Of a stretch of 64,000 nt of DNA, positions 44,248 through 52,807 are shown one piece after another; within the stretch, counting starts at the first letter, position 1; every line of letters starts with the position of its first letter. The notes under the pieces were generated by a model. The model made no database searches. It was not told where the DNA came from and saw nothing but the letters and a program-made list of their open reading frames with translations. Position numbers and translations under genes: made by a program. Source of the DNA: Bacillota bacterium (GTDB taxonomy: Bacteria > Bacillota > Clostridia > Peptostreptococcales > Anaerovoracaceae); the NCBI GenBank assembly GCA_019420305.1, contig JAHZHL010000015.1, positions 1 to 64,000 of the forward strand, given 5' to 3'.

Positions 44248-45045
44248 ATGGATAATACGATTTTTCACGAATTTGAGACAAACAGGAAATATACGGCGGA
44301 GCGACTGGATGGCATATCTTCCGGAGTAAGTCTTTTCATAGTATCAGATGAAATCCGTTTTCTCTATTTCAACCGGGCCGCGGATGAAATGTTCGGTTAC
44401 GAAAGCGGGGGACTTCTTTCTCTGACAGAATCCGATCCTTTATGTATTTTCCATCCGGATTATGTAGATCAGCTCTATCGGGAAATCATCTCCACGATGC
44501 GGGAGAATCGGCTCTTTCATTATGACTGCCGTATTCTCTGCCGGGATGGAACTTATCAGTGGACAAACTTGTCCGCACAGCTGGTACAGCAGCAGGAAGG
44601 CGGAAAGCTTTGTTTTTACTGCGTTCTGTCGCCCATTTCCGCGCCACGGGATACGCTGATAAAGGGTTGCCATTTTCTCGTGGCTGCCGGCCAGGCATCG
44701 GATCGCCGGATTCTTTGCGAGCAGATCGAGAAAATGGGCGGAACCTGTGAGTTCGCAGAGAACGGTCCGGACGCTCTGGAACTCTTTTCCACTTCAGACG
44801 CGGGGCGATTTGACGGATTTTTCATCGGCTCCAGGATGCTCGGGATGAATGGATTTGAACTTGCCAAGGAAGTCCGTTACAGCGCGCTGCCTGACGGAAA
44901 AACAATTCCTCTGATCCTGCTTGTTTCTGATGAAGATCGTCAGAATGCCCCGGACAGCCAGGAACTCGGAATCAACGCGTTCCTGAGGAAGCCGATCCGG
45001 CGCTCGGATTTAGATACGATTCTGGTTCATCTGACAAAGAAATAA
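44248..45045 (+). CDS. PAS-domain protein with degenerate receiver domain
   Basis: A 265-residue soluble protein. Residues about 20-130 form a PAS fold (LFIVSDEIRFLYFNRAADEMFGY, then CRDGTYQWTNLSA). Residues about 140-262 form a CheY-like receiver. The receiver is degenerate: the usual acidic pair after strand 1 is AAG (146-148), and the phospho-acceptor aspartate is replaced by glycine (G194 in FFIGSRM). The conserved serine (S227) and lysine (K248 in RKPI) remain. There is no kinase or DNA-binding domain. It probably works by protein-protein contact rather than phosphotransfer. GAGGAAAAGAAT precedes the ATG. Confidence 0.82.
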   Translation: MDNTIFHEFETNRKYTAERLDGISSGVSLFIVSDEIRFLYFNRAADEMFGYESGGLLSLTESDPLCIFHPDYVDQLYREIISTMRENRLFHYDCRILCRDGTYQWTNLSAQLVQQQEGGKLCFYCVLSPISAPRDTLIKGCHFLVAAGQASDRRILCEQIEKMGGTCEFAENGPDALELFSTSDAGRFDGFFIGSRMLGMNGFELAKEVRYSALPDGKTIPLILLVSDEDRQNAPDSQELGINAFLRKPIRRSDLDTILVHLTKK

Positions 45046-45096
45046 GTCACCTTTTTCCGGTTTTCTTCATATAGGAAACTATACGGGAGGTGCCTT

Positions 45097-45930
45097 ATGA
45101 GTTACACGACAAGATTAAACCGGGCTTTTCAAGAAGCTCCCCGCCTGGAACTTTCCGGCAGCAGCCGCTATATCCTCATGAGCGACTGCCATCGCGGAAG
45201 CGGTACATCCAACGATAATTTTCTGAAAAACCGCAACCTCTATTACGCCGCACTAGAATATTATGATAAAAAAGAATATACCTATATTGAACTGGGTGAC
45301 GGAGATGAACTGTGGGAAAATCGCTCTATGGAGCAGATTGTCACGGTACACAGCCAGATTTTCGAACTGCTTTTCCGCTTTTACAAAGCCGGCAGGCTCT
45401 ATGTTCTGTATGGAAATCATGATATGGAAAACGCCTGTCCGGATCCTTCCGGTTTTCCTTCCATTCCCCGCATTCCTTCTCTAATTCTTCACGATACCGA
45501 GGGCTGCCGGGAGCTTTTCCTGACCCACGGACACCAGGCAGATCTTCTGAATTCCACCTTCTGGAGAGTGGCGCGGCTACTGGTGCGCTATGTATGGAAA
45601 CCTCTGGAGTACTTTGGAATTCTCGATCCTACCAGCGCGGCGAAAAACAATGAGCGAAAAAGCAAAACAGAAAAAAAGCTGGCATCCTGGGCAAAATCCA
45701 ACCATTCTATCCTCATTTCCGGTCATACCCACAGACCCCGCTTGGGAGCGGCCGCTTCTCCCTATTTCAATACGGGAAGCTGTGTCCACCCTTATGGAAT
45801 CACCGGTATCGAAATCAGCGAGCGCCGGCTTTCCCTGGTAAAATGGTCGCAGAAGGTTCGGGATGACATGACCCTATACGTCGCGCGCGAGGTTTTGGCA
45901 GGACCGATATCCTTGGACACCTGTGTCTGA
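45097..45930 (+). CDS. Calcineurin-like metallophosphoesterase
   Basis: A 277-residue dinuclear-metal phosphoesterase. It has all five motif blocks: SDCHRG (D30, H32), GDGDELW, YGNHDMEN, LTHGHQAD and SGHTHRPR. The substrate is unknown; distant relatives include UDP-diacylglucosamine hydrolases and serine/threonine phosphatases. Ribosome binding site GGGAGG upstream of the ATG. It follows the PAS gene by 51 nt, probably in the same transcript, and ends at a 15 bp terminator hairpin. Confidence 0.88.
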   Translation: MSYTTRLNRAFQEAPRLELSGSSRYILMSDCHRGSGTSNDNFLKNRNLYYAALEYYDKKEYTYIELGDGDELWENRSMEQIVTVHSQIFELLFRFYKAGRLYVLYGNHDMENACPDPSGFPSIPRIPSLILHDTEGCRELFLTHGHQADLLNSTFWRVARLLVRYVWKPLEYFGILDPTSAAKNNERKSKTEKKLASWAKSNHSILISGHTHRPRLGAAASPYFNTGSCVHPYGITGIEISERRLSLVKWSQKVRDDMTLYVAREVLAGPISLDTCV

Positions 45931-45963
45931 AAATGCTTTGCCCCGAAAGGCAAAGCATTTTCA
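45928..45963. terminator. Bidirectional terminator hairpin
   Basis: A perfect 15 bp stem (45928-45942/45949-45963) with loop CCGAAA lies between the convergent phosphoesterase and spoIVA genes. The arms end in TTTTC on each strand. Confidence 0.8.
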
Positions 45964-45967
45964 GATT

Positions 45968-47446
45968 CTATATGACGATACAGATGAAATATTCTTTTCC
46001 TTCATCGCAGATTTTCTGCAGAGACCGCTGCACTTTCACCCGGATATGTTCGGGAACGCCGGAGAGTTTGTTCTGCATCTGCTCGGCAACCATATCATAG
46101 AGGGTCTTTCCAAAAATATTTGTTTCCCAGATTTTTTCCGGCTCGTTTTCGAACTCGGTCAGAAGGTATTTGACCAGATCCTCTGACTGTTGCTCCGTGC
46201 CCACGATCGGCGCCACTTCGGTGGTAATATCCGTACGGATAATGTGGAGACTCGGAGCTTTCGCGGTAAGGCGGATTCCGCACTTGCTTCCCTGCCGGAA
46301 CACTTCCGGCTCTTCCAAAGTCATTTCTGTCAGCTTTGGCTGTACAATGCCATATCCGGTCGCTTCCACCTGCTCCATAGCGTTCCTCAATTTATCATAA
46401 GCTTTTTTTGCTGCCGAAAATTCCCGCAGCAGACGGAAAAACTCATAGTCATTCTCTACTTTTTCGTCCATCAGCTCTTCAATCACTTTGTAGAAAAGCC
46501 CATCTGCCATTTTCACTTCGAGACTTACCTGACCGGTTCCCAAATCCATATCCGTTACGGCAACCGACTTGATGATCTGCCCGTCCGCGAGGTTTCGCGC
46601 GGTTTTCTGCACATCCTCGGCATTTTCAAAGGATTCCGCCCAGGTTCGGACATTTTCAATCACCGAAGCCTTCAGCCAATGATCCGGCTCCAGTCCCTCC
46701 ATAAAACCCGGGAGAGCAAAGGAAATTTCACTGACCGGGAACTGATACAGAACGGTTTCCACAATCCGGTTCAGCTCATCACCGCTCATTTTCGCGCAGT
46801 TGACTGCTAAAACCTGCACTCTGTACGTTTTCCTCAATTCTTCCGCCAGAGACTGCGCTTTCTGCCCCTGCGGTTCCGCAGAGTTCACCAGTACGACAAA
46901 CGGTTTTTTTAGTTCCTTGAGCTGCCGGATTACGTCAGCCTCCGCTTCTTCGTAGTTTTCCCTTGGAATTTCCGTTATCGTCCCGTCCGTTGTAATCGCG
47001 ATCCCTATCGTCGAATGCTCTTCGATCACCTTCCGCGTCCCCCGCCGAGCCGCCTCTTCAAAGGGAATTTTTTCCTTATCCCAGGGAGTCGCCACCATTC
47101 TGGATTTTCCGTCTTCCGCGTATCCCAAAGCTCCCGGCACTAAATATCCTACGCAGTCCACAAGGCGAACCCGGCAGTTCATATTTCCCGGCATCTGCAA
47201 ACTGGCTGCCTCCGCAGGCACGAATTTCGGCTCCGTTGTGGTGATGGTTTTTCCGGATCCGCTCTGAGGCATCTCATCTAAAAGCCGCTCTCTGGCATAC
47301 ACATTTTTCATATTCGGCACTACAAGCAGATCCATGAACCTCCTTATAAAGGTGGATTTGCCCACGCGGACCGGACCTACGACACCTATATAAATATCGC
47401 CCTGGGATCTTTTCGCAATGCTTTCATAGATATTTAAACTTTCCAA
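45968..47446 (-). CDS. spoIVA: Stage IV sporulation protein A
   Basis: ATPase that polymerises around the forespore as the basement layer of the spore coat. The N-terminal P-loop domain has GPVRVGKST (24-32). The rest matches SpoIVA, including the C-terminal ...YFICIVI. A TTG start at 47446 gives exactly 492 residues, the usual family length, and lies 8 nt after GGGAGG; the upstream ATG frame has no site. The ribosome binding site is part of an 8 bp inverted repeat. It indicates a sporulating lineage. Last gene of the der-plsY-gpsA-miaB run. Confidence 0.95.
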   Translation of the reverse strand: MESLNIYESIAKRSQGDIYIGVVGPVRVGKSTFIRRFMDLLVVPNMKNVYARERLLDEMPQSGSGKTITTTEPKFVPAEAASLQMPGNMNCRVRLVDCVGYLVPGALGYAEDGKSRMVATPWDKEKIPFEEAARRGTRKVIEEHSTIGIAITTDGTITEIPRENYEEAEADVIRQLKELKKPFVVLVNSAEPQGQKAQSLAEELRKTYRVQVLAVNCAKMSGDELNRIVETVLYQFPVSEISFALPGFMEGLEPDHWLKASVIENVRTWAESFENAEDVQKTARNLADGQIIKSVAVTDMDLGTGQVSLEVKMADGLFYKVIEELMDEKVENDYEFFRLLREFSAAKKAYDKLRNAMEQVEATGYGIVQPKLTEMTLEEPEVFRQGSKCGIRLTAKAPSLHIIRTDITTEVAPIVGTEQQSEDLVKYLLTEFENEPEKIWETNIFGKTLYDMVAEQMQNKLSGVPEHIRVKVQRSLQKICDEGKEYFICIVI

Positions 47447-47452
47447 AACAAT

Positions 47453-47502
47453 AACCTCCCTGTGCCTTTGACTATGAATCAATACAGTATATTAGGGAGG
47501 TT
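47453..47502 (-). promoter_or_regulatory. Inverted repeat covering the spoIVA ribosome binding site
   Basis: On the minus strand AACCTCCC (47502-47495) can pair perfectly with GGGAGGTT (47460-47453), which contains the spoIVA Shine-Dalgarno sequence; the loop is 34 nt. This could block translation of read-through transcripts and leave initiation to a downstream sporulation promoter. Confidence 0.5.
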
Positions 47503-47523
47503 TCTCTATTATTCCAATCTTTT

Positions 47524-48846
47524 TTATTCTGCCAGCCGTCCTTCCAGGCTGAAGGTTTTTCCCGCCGTTACTTCCACATTGACGAGTTTTCCAATCAGAT
47601 CCTGCGGTCCTTCAAAATTAATGAGTTTGAAGCCTTCGGTTCTGCCGCCCAGGGCCGCGCTGTTATTCTTGCTGGGACCGTCCACCAGAACTTTGACGGT
47701 TTTGCCAACGTAAGCGGCGTTCTTCCTGGCGGAGATTTCATTCACCAGTTCCACCAGACGATTAAATCGCTCGTGCTTGATTTCCTCCGGAATCTGATCC
47801 TCATATTCCGCCGCCGGCGTTCCCTTGCGAATCGAGTAAAGGAAGGTAAAAGCGGAATCGTATTCCACCCGCCTTACCAGATCCAGGGTTTCTTCAAAGT
47901 CTTCTTCCGTTTCCCCTGGAAATCCGGTAATAATATCGGTGCTGATGGCGATATGGGGCACCGCCGCCTTCAGTTTTTCCACCAGCCGCAGGTAATCGTC
48001 CTTTGTGTACTTTCGATTCATTTTTTTCAGAATCCTGCTGCTGCCGGACTGAACCGGAAGATGAATGTAGTCACACAGCTTTTCACAGTCACGATACGCC
48101 TGAATCAGCTTGTCGGAAAGATCCTTCGGATGAGAGGTCATAAACCGGATCCGCTCCAGCCCTTCCACCTCATTCAGCCGGTAGATCAGATCGGAAAAGT
48201 CTGTTCCGTCTTCGCCCATGTAGGAATTGACATTCTGCCCCAGCAGGGTCACTTCCCGCACGCCGTCCTCCGTCAGGCGGCGCACTTCTTCCAGAATATC
48301 GCAGGATTTTCTGCTCCGCTCTCTTCCTCTGGTATAAGGCACAATACAGTATGTGCAGAAGTTGTTGCATCCGTACATAATATTGACAAAGGCTTTATGC
48401 CGGTAAAGCCTCTTTGCCGGCAGCCCTTCGATAATATCCCCGCCGTTTTCCCAGACATCAATGATTTTTTCCTTTTCACTGAGCACCGTCTCCAGTAGCC
48501 TCGGGAATTCGTGGATGTTGTGAGTTCCGAAGATCACGTCCACCCAGGGGTATTTGCTTTTGATGCTGTCAATAATATGCTGCTGCTGCATCATACATCC
48601 GCACACGCAGACAGTAAAGTCGGGGTTATCCTTTTTGATGTGTTTCAGCTGCCCCAGGGTTCCGAAAAAACGTTTGTCCGCGTTCTCCCTGACGCTGCAG
48701 GTGTTGATCACAACCACATCCGCCGCGTCCCGTTCAGGAGCCTGAGAAAATCCCATCTCCGACAGCATCCCCGCGATGGTCTCCGAATCATGCTCGTTCA
48801 TCTGGCAGCCGAATGTTGTAATGTGATAGGTTTTAGTCCTGCTCAT
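47524..48846 (-). CDS. miaB: tRNA-2-methylthio-N6-isopentenyladenosine synthase
   Basis: Radical-SAM methylthiotransferase modifying A37 of tRNAs. The 440 residues have the UPF0004 domain cysteines (TTFGCQMNEHDSE, INTCSVRENA, VCGCMMQ), the radical SAM motif CNNFCTYC (about residue 153) and a C-terminal TRAM domain. The ATG at 48846 is chosen for GGGGAGAG; it overlaps the gpsA end by 14 nt. Its position between gpsA and spoIVA departs from the frequent gpsA-spoIVA order. Confidence 0.95.
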   Translation of the reverse strand: MSRTKTYHITTFGCQMNEHDSETIAGMLSEMGFSQAPERDAADVVVINTCSVRENADKRFFGTLGQLKHIKKDNPDFTVCVCGCMMQQQHIIDSIKSKYPWVDVIFGTHNIHEFPRLLETVLSEKEKIIDVWENGGDIIEGLPAKRLYRHKAFVNIMYGCNNFCTYCIVPYTRGRERSRKSCDILEEVRRLTEDGVREVTLLGQNVNSYMGEDGTDFSDLIYRLNEVEGLERIRFMTSHPKDLSDKLIQAYRDCEKLCDYIHLPVQSGSSRILKKMNRKYTKDDYLRLVEKLKAAVPHIAISTDIITGFPGETEEDFEETLDLVRRVEYDSAFTFLYSIRKGTPAAEYEDQIPEEIKHERFNRLVELVNEISARKNAAYVGKTVKVLVDGPSKNNSAALGGRTEGFKLINFEGPQDLIGKLVNVEVTAGKTFSLEGRLAE

Positions 48847-49828
48847 GTTTTTTCTCTCTCCCCATAAGCAGATCAACTGTATCCTTTGCCTCGGTCTTAC
48901 CATTAATCACATTGTAAAGCTGTTCGGTGATCGGCATTTCCACCTGCTCTCGCTTTGCCAGATCATAGGCCGCCTCAGTGGTAAACATTCCTTCCACGAC
49001 CATTCCCACTTTTTTTGTCGCTTCTTTCGGGTCCATGCCCTCTCCGATCATAATGCCGCAGCGGCGGTTCCGGGAATGCATGCTGGTACAGGTTACAATC
49101 AGATCTCCTACCCCGGTCAGTCCCGCGAATGTCGCCGGATCCGCGCCCAGTTTTATTCCCAGACGCTTGATCTCCGCAAGTCCCCGGGTCATCAGCGCGG
49201 CTTTCGCATTGTCTCCAAAGCCCATTCCATCTGAAATCCCGGCGCCCAGCGCGATAATGTTTTTAAGAGCGCCGCCCAGTTCCACCCCGACAACGTCCTC
49301 GGTCGTATAGACGCGGAAGCGATCGGTAATGAAGATGTCCTGTACTTCTTCCGCCAGCTTAAGATCCTTGGAAGCCACCGCCACAGTGGTCGGCAGTTTC
49401 CGCCCCACCTCTTCCGCGTGAGACGGTCCCGACAAAGTCACATATCTGGCGTCCGGGAACTTTTCAAAGGCAACCTCCGACATACGCTTCAGAGTTTTCT
49501 GCTCGATCCCCTTTGCCACATTCACCAGGATCATATCCGGTTTCAGCCAGGCAGCCGCATTGTCAAGGGCGCTCCGGAAATGCTGCGCGGGAGCGGAAAA
49601 AAGAACGACATCCGCTCCGTTCAGCGTTTCTTCGATTGTTTTTGCGGTCTGCAGATTCTCATCAAAGGCAATGCCCGGAAGATACCGCACATTTTCCCTG
49701 TTTTTTTCAAGCTCCGCAAGATGCGTTTCATCCAGATCCCAGATTTTCACCTGATGTCCTTTTCCGCTGAGTGTGAGCGCCAGAGCGGTGCCCCAGCTCC
49801 CTGCCCCGATTACACCGATTTTTTTCAT
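48833..49828 (-). CDS. gpsA: Glycerol-3-phosphate dehydrogenase [NAD(P)+]
   Basis: Makes sn-glycerol-3-phosphate from dihydroxyacetone phosphate for phospholipid synthesis. The 331 residues start MKKIGVIGAGSWGTALA (Rossmann loop). VAKGIEQ, LSGPSHAEEV and GGALKNIIALGAGISDG are family blocks with the catalytic lysine. A GGAGAAGG site precedes 49828. It lies next to plsY, which uses the product. Confidence 0.96.
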   Translation of the reverse strand: MKKIGVIGAGSWGTALALTLSGKGHQVKIWDLDETHLAELEKNRENVRYLPGIAFDENLQTAKTIEETLNGADVVLFSAPAQHFRSALDNAAAWLKPDMILVNVAKGIEQKTLKRMSEVAFEKFPDARYVTLSGPSHAEEVGRKLPTTVAVASKDLKLAEEVQDIFITDRFRVYTTEDVVGVELGGALKNIIALGAGISDGMGFGDNAKAALMTRGLAEIKRLGIKLGADPATFAGLTGVGDLIVTCTSMHSRNRRCGIMIGEGMDPKEATKKVGMVVEGMFTTEAAYDLAKREQVEMPITEQLYNVINGKTEAKDTVDLLMGREKKHEQD

Positions 49829-49839
49829 GTTCCTTCTCC

Positions 49840-50583
49840 TCACTTAAATATACTCATCTTCGGTTCTTCCCCTTTGAAGAGCCTTACCAGATTTGCCCTG
49901 TGCTTTACAATAATAATGACTGCCAGAATACATCCTAAAAGGGTGAAGTCCGGTTCCAGAAACCGGCACAGCACAGGGAAAAGCACTGCTACCAGAATCG
50001 ATCCCACGGACATCCGTTTTGAAATCAGCACGGCTATCAGAACCACAACCAGAGCGGAAAGCGCCAGCAGCGGATTCAGTCCCAGCAGCGCTCCAAAGGC
50101 AGTGGCGACGCCCTTTCCACCCTTAAAACGATAAAATACCGGCCAGATATGCCCCAGCATTGCAGCCAGTACGCAAAACATGGCGCACAAATGCCCGCAG
50201 ACCAGATTTCCCAGAAGTACCGCGACGGCTCCCTTAAGAACATCCACAACCAGCGTGACGGCGCCGGCTTTCTTGCCCATCACCCGCAGCGCGTTGGTGG
50301 TTCCGGCATTGCCGCTTCCTTCACTTTTAATATCAATCCCTCTGGCTTTTGCCATCCGAGTAGACGGGGAAATATTTCCGAGCAGATACGCCACAATCAT
50401 CATTCCCAGAAAAGCCGCGCCAAACGGGCTCAGAAAAACATCTTTCAGCAGTTCCCCCGCGGAAACGGACGGGAGCGTAACTCCCATGTCCTGAAAATAT
50501 TCATTAAAGAGTCCCAGATCTCCTCCCGCCAGAAGAATCTGCGTCGGACTGTCTGCTCCTCCGATTATACCAATGCTAGGCAT
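49840..50583 (-). CDS. plsY: Acyl-phosphate:glycerol-3-phosphate acyltransferase with N-terminal extension
   Basis: Membrane enzyme that acylates glycerol-3-phosphate with acyl-phosphate from PlsX, the first committed step of phospholipid synthesis. The PlsY core starts at about residue 61 (MMIVAYLLGNIS), with motifs SEGSGNAGTTN (87-97) and FKGGKGVATAFG. The 60 residues before it are unusual: they begin MPSIGIIGGADSPTQILLAG, which resembles the GIIGGADGPT motif of Na+-pumping decarboxylase beta subunits. Ribosome-site placement (AAGGTGAGAAGGAAG before 50583) supports the long form; a start at the internal ATG pair is possible but has no good site. The start overlaps the der stop. Confidence 0.92.
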   Translation of the reverse strand: MPSIGIIGGADSPTQILLAGGDLGLFNEYFQDMGVTLPSVSAGELLKDVFLSPFGAAFLGMMIVAYLLGNISPSTRMAKARGIDIKSEGSGNAGTTNALRVMGKKAGAVTLVVDVLKGAVAVLLGNLVCGHLCAMFCVLAAMLGHIWPVFYRFKGGKGVATAFGALLGLNPLLALSALVVVLIAVLISKRMSVGSILVAVLFPVLCRFLEPDFTLLGCILAVIIIVKHRANLVRLFKGEEPKMSIFK

Positions 50584-51901
50584 CTTCCTTCTCACCTTTC
50601 TCTCTGAATACAAATTTAATCGAAGTCCCCTCAAATCCAAAGCCTTCCCTTATTTTATTTTCCAGGTACCTGGCATAGGAAAAATGCATTAGATCCCGGT
50701 CATTAATTTTAAAGGAAAACAGCGGAGGTTTCACTCCGACCTGTGTCACATAGTAGATTTTCAGCCTTCTTCCCTTATCCGCAGGCGGCTGCTTCATCAT
50801 GGTCGCGTCGACAATCAGACTGTTAAGCTGTCCCGTGGAAACGCGCATAGCGCGGTTTTCCGCGACCGCCTTGGCCGCTTCCAGAACTTCCCAGACTCTC
50901 TGGTGCTCAAGGACGGAAATAAAGACTGAAGGCGCGTAGGACATAAACGTCAGCTCCGCCGCAATCTCCTTGCGGAAATGTTTCATCGTGTTGGTCTCTT
51001 TTTCGATGGTATCCCATTTGTTGACCACCACCACGATGCCTTTTCCCGCTTCATGCGCCACGCCCGCGATCTTTTTATCCTGTTCGGTGATTCCCTCACC
51101 GGCGTCGATCATCAGAAGGCAGACATCACAGCGCTCAATCGCCGCAATCGCCCGGATTACACTGTAGCGCTCAATATCTTCGTTTACTTTGCTCTTTCTG
51201 CGAATTCCTGCCGTATCGATCAGCACGTACTTGTCCCCGTTTCGTTCAAAGGGCGTGTCAATGGAATCTCTGGTCGTTCCCGCGATCGGCGATACAATCA
51301 CCCGTTTTTCGCCCAGGAATTCATTAATCAGTGACGATTTCCCCACGTTGGGCTTTCCGATGACCGCGATTTTGACCACATCCTCATCCTCTTCCCCCGC
51401 GCCTTCCGGGAAATTTTCGATTACTCTGTCCAGCAGATCGCCCAGTCCCATCATATTGGCTGCGGAAATCGCGACAGGTTCTCCCAGTCCCAGTTCGTAG
51501 AAATCATAAAAATCATCGGGAAGCTGCGGCTTGTCCACTTTGTTTACTGCCAGGATCACGTTCTTTCCCGTCTTCATCAGCATCATGGCAACCTCTCTGT
51601 CCGCCGCGGTCAGTCCTTCTTTTCCGTCCACCATAAACAGGATGACATCTGCCGCAGCCATGGCGACCTCTGCCTGTTCGCGCATCTGCGATAAAATGAT
51701 ATCCTTGCTGTCCGGCTCGATCCCCCCTGTGTCGATCAGCGCGAAGGACACTCCGCACCATTCCGCTTCCGCATAGATCCGATCCCGGGTTACACCGGGC
51801 GTATCCTCTACAATGGCAATTCTCTGTCCCACCACTTTATTGAAAAATGTGGATTTCCCCACATTCGGCCGTCCCACTACCGCTACAATCGGTTTACTCA
51901 T
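50576..51901 (-). CDS. der: Ribosome biogenesis GTPase Der (EngA)
   Basis: Double-GTPase factor for 50S assembly. The 441 residues have two G domains: G1 motifs GRPNVGKST (about 10) and GKPNVGKSS (about 181), with G4 NKVD and NKWD. A KH-like C-terminal domain follows (GVKPPLFSFKINDRDLMHFSYARYLEN region). The second G5 position reads SVLEHQRV rather than the common SALTGQ. The start overlaps the ftsY stop by 8 nt, so the genes are coupled. Confidence 0.96.
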   Translation of the reverse strand: MSKPIVAVVGRPNVGKSTFFNKVVGQRIAIVEDTPGVTRDRIYAEAEWCGVSFALIDTGGIEPDSKDIILSQMREQAEVAMAAADVILFMVDGKEGLTAADREVAMMLMKTGKNVILAVNKVDKPQLPDDFYDFYELGLGEPVAISAANMMGLGDLLDRVIENFPEGAGEEDEDVVKIAVIGKPNVGKSSLINEFLGEKRVIVSPIAGTTRDSIDTPFERNGDKYVLIDTAGIRRKSKVNEDIERYSVIRAIAAIERCDVCLLMIDAGEGITEQDKKIAGVAHEAGKGIVVVVNKWDTIEKETNTMKHFRKEIAAELTFMSYAPSVFISVLEHQRVWEVLEAAKAVAENRAMRVSTGQLNSLIVDATMMKQPPADKGRRLKIYYVTQVGVKPPLFSFKINDRDLMHFSYARYLENKIREGFGFEGTSIKFVFREKGEKEDA

Positions 51902-52790
51902 CGAATATTCCTCCCGCGAATTCCTTCGGATCGAATTCCTTCAAATCTTCGATTCCTTCGCCCACACCAATAAACTTCACTGCCATATCGAATTCATCGG
52001 CAATCGTAATAACAATTCCGCCTTTCGCGGTTCCATCCAGTTTTGTCAGAACAATGCCCGTAATATCCGCGGTCTCATTAAATTCCTTTGCCTGGGACAC
52101 CGCGTTCTTTCCTGTGGTCGCGTCCAGCACCAGCAGATTCTCTCTGGCTGCTTCCGGATATTCTCTTCCGATCACCTTGTTCATCTTCGCCAGTTCATCC
52201 ATCAGGTTCTTCTTGTTCTGCAGGCGTCCCGCCGTATCGCAGATCAGCACATCGATATTCTTTGCCTTTGCCGACTGAATCGCGTCGAAAATAACAGCCG
52301 ATGGATCGGCGCCTTCCTGATGACGGATCACATTGACACCGACTCTCTGTCCCCAGATTTCCAGCTGCTCGCTGGCCGCCGCGCGAAAGGTGTCCGCTGC
52401 CGCCAGCATGACGCTCCTGCCTTCCTGTCTGCATTTATACGCGATTTTTCCGATCGAAGTTGTCTTTCCTCCGCCATTGATTCCAATCATCAGAATAATC
52501 AGCGGTGTATCCTGACACAGCCGGTGCCGGCTTCCCTTATCAATCAGCCCCTCAATAATGGTTTTCAGCTGCTCCTTTACCTGTTCCGGCTCACGGATTC
52601 GCTCGCTTTTAATATCACTTCGGAGCTGTTCGATAATGCGCATAGTGGTTTCCATGCCGATATCGGAAGTAATCAGGACTTCCTCCAGATCATCCAGCAA
52701 ATCTTCATCAATGGTCGGTCTCGCTAAAATCACATCTCCGATACGCTCGGACAGTCTCCCGAAAAATCCCTTTTTCCTGCCAAGTTCCAT
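51894..52790 (-). CDS. ftsY: Signal recognition particle receptor FtsY
   Basis: SRP receptor GTPase that docks ribosome-SRP complexes at SecYEG. The 298 residues comprise N and G domains only; the long acidic A domain seen in enterobacteria is absent. Motifs are GINGGGKTT (G1), DTFRAAASEQL, DTAGR (G3) and TKLDGTAKGG (G4). Follows smc by 17 nt. The SRP RNA of the same pathway is at 30618-30781. Confidence 0.96.
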   Translation of the reverse strand: MELGRKKGFFGRLSERIGDVILARPTIDEDLLDDLEEVLITSDIGMETTMRIIEQLRSDIKSERIREPEQVKEQLKTIIEGLIDKGSRHRLCQDTPLIILMIGINGGGKTTSIGKIAYKCRQEGRSVMLAAADTFRAAASEQLEIWGQRVGVNVIRHQEGADPSAVIFDAIQSAKAKNIDVLICDTAGRLQNKKNLMDELAKMNKVIGREYPEAARENLLVLDATTGKNAVSQAKEFNETADITGIVLTKLDGTAKGGIVITIADEFDMAVKFIGVGEGIEDLKEFDPKEFAGGIFDE

Positions 52791-52807
52791 ATCCTGTTTC
52801 TCCTTTC

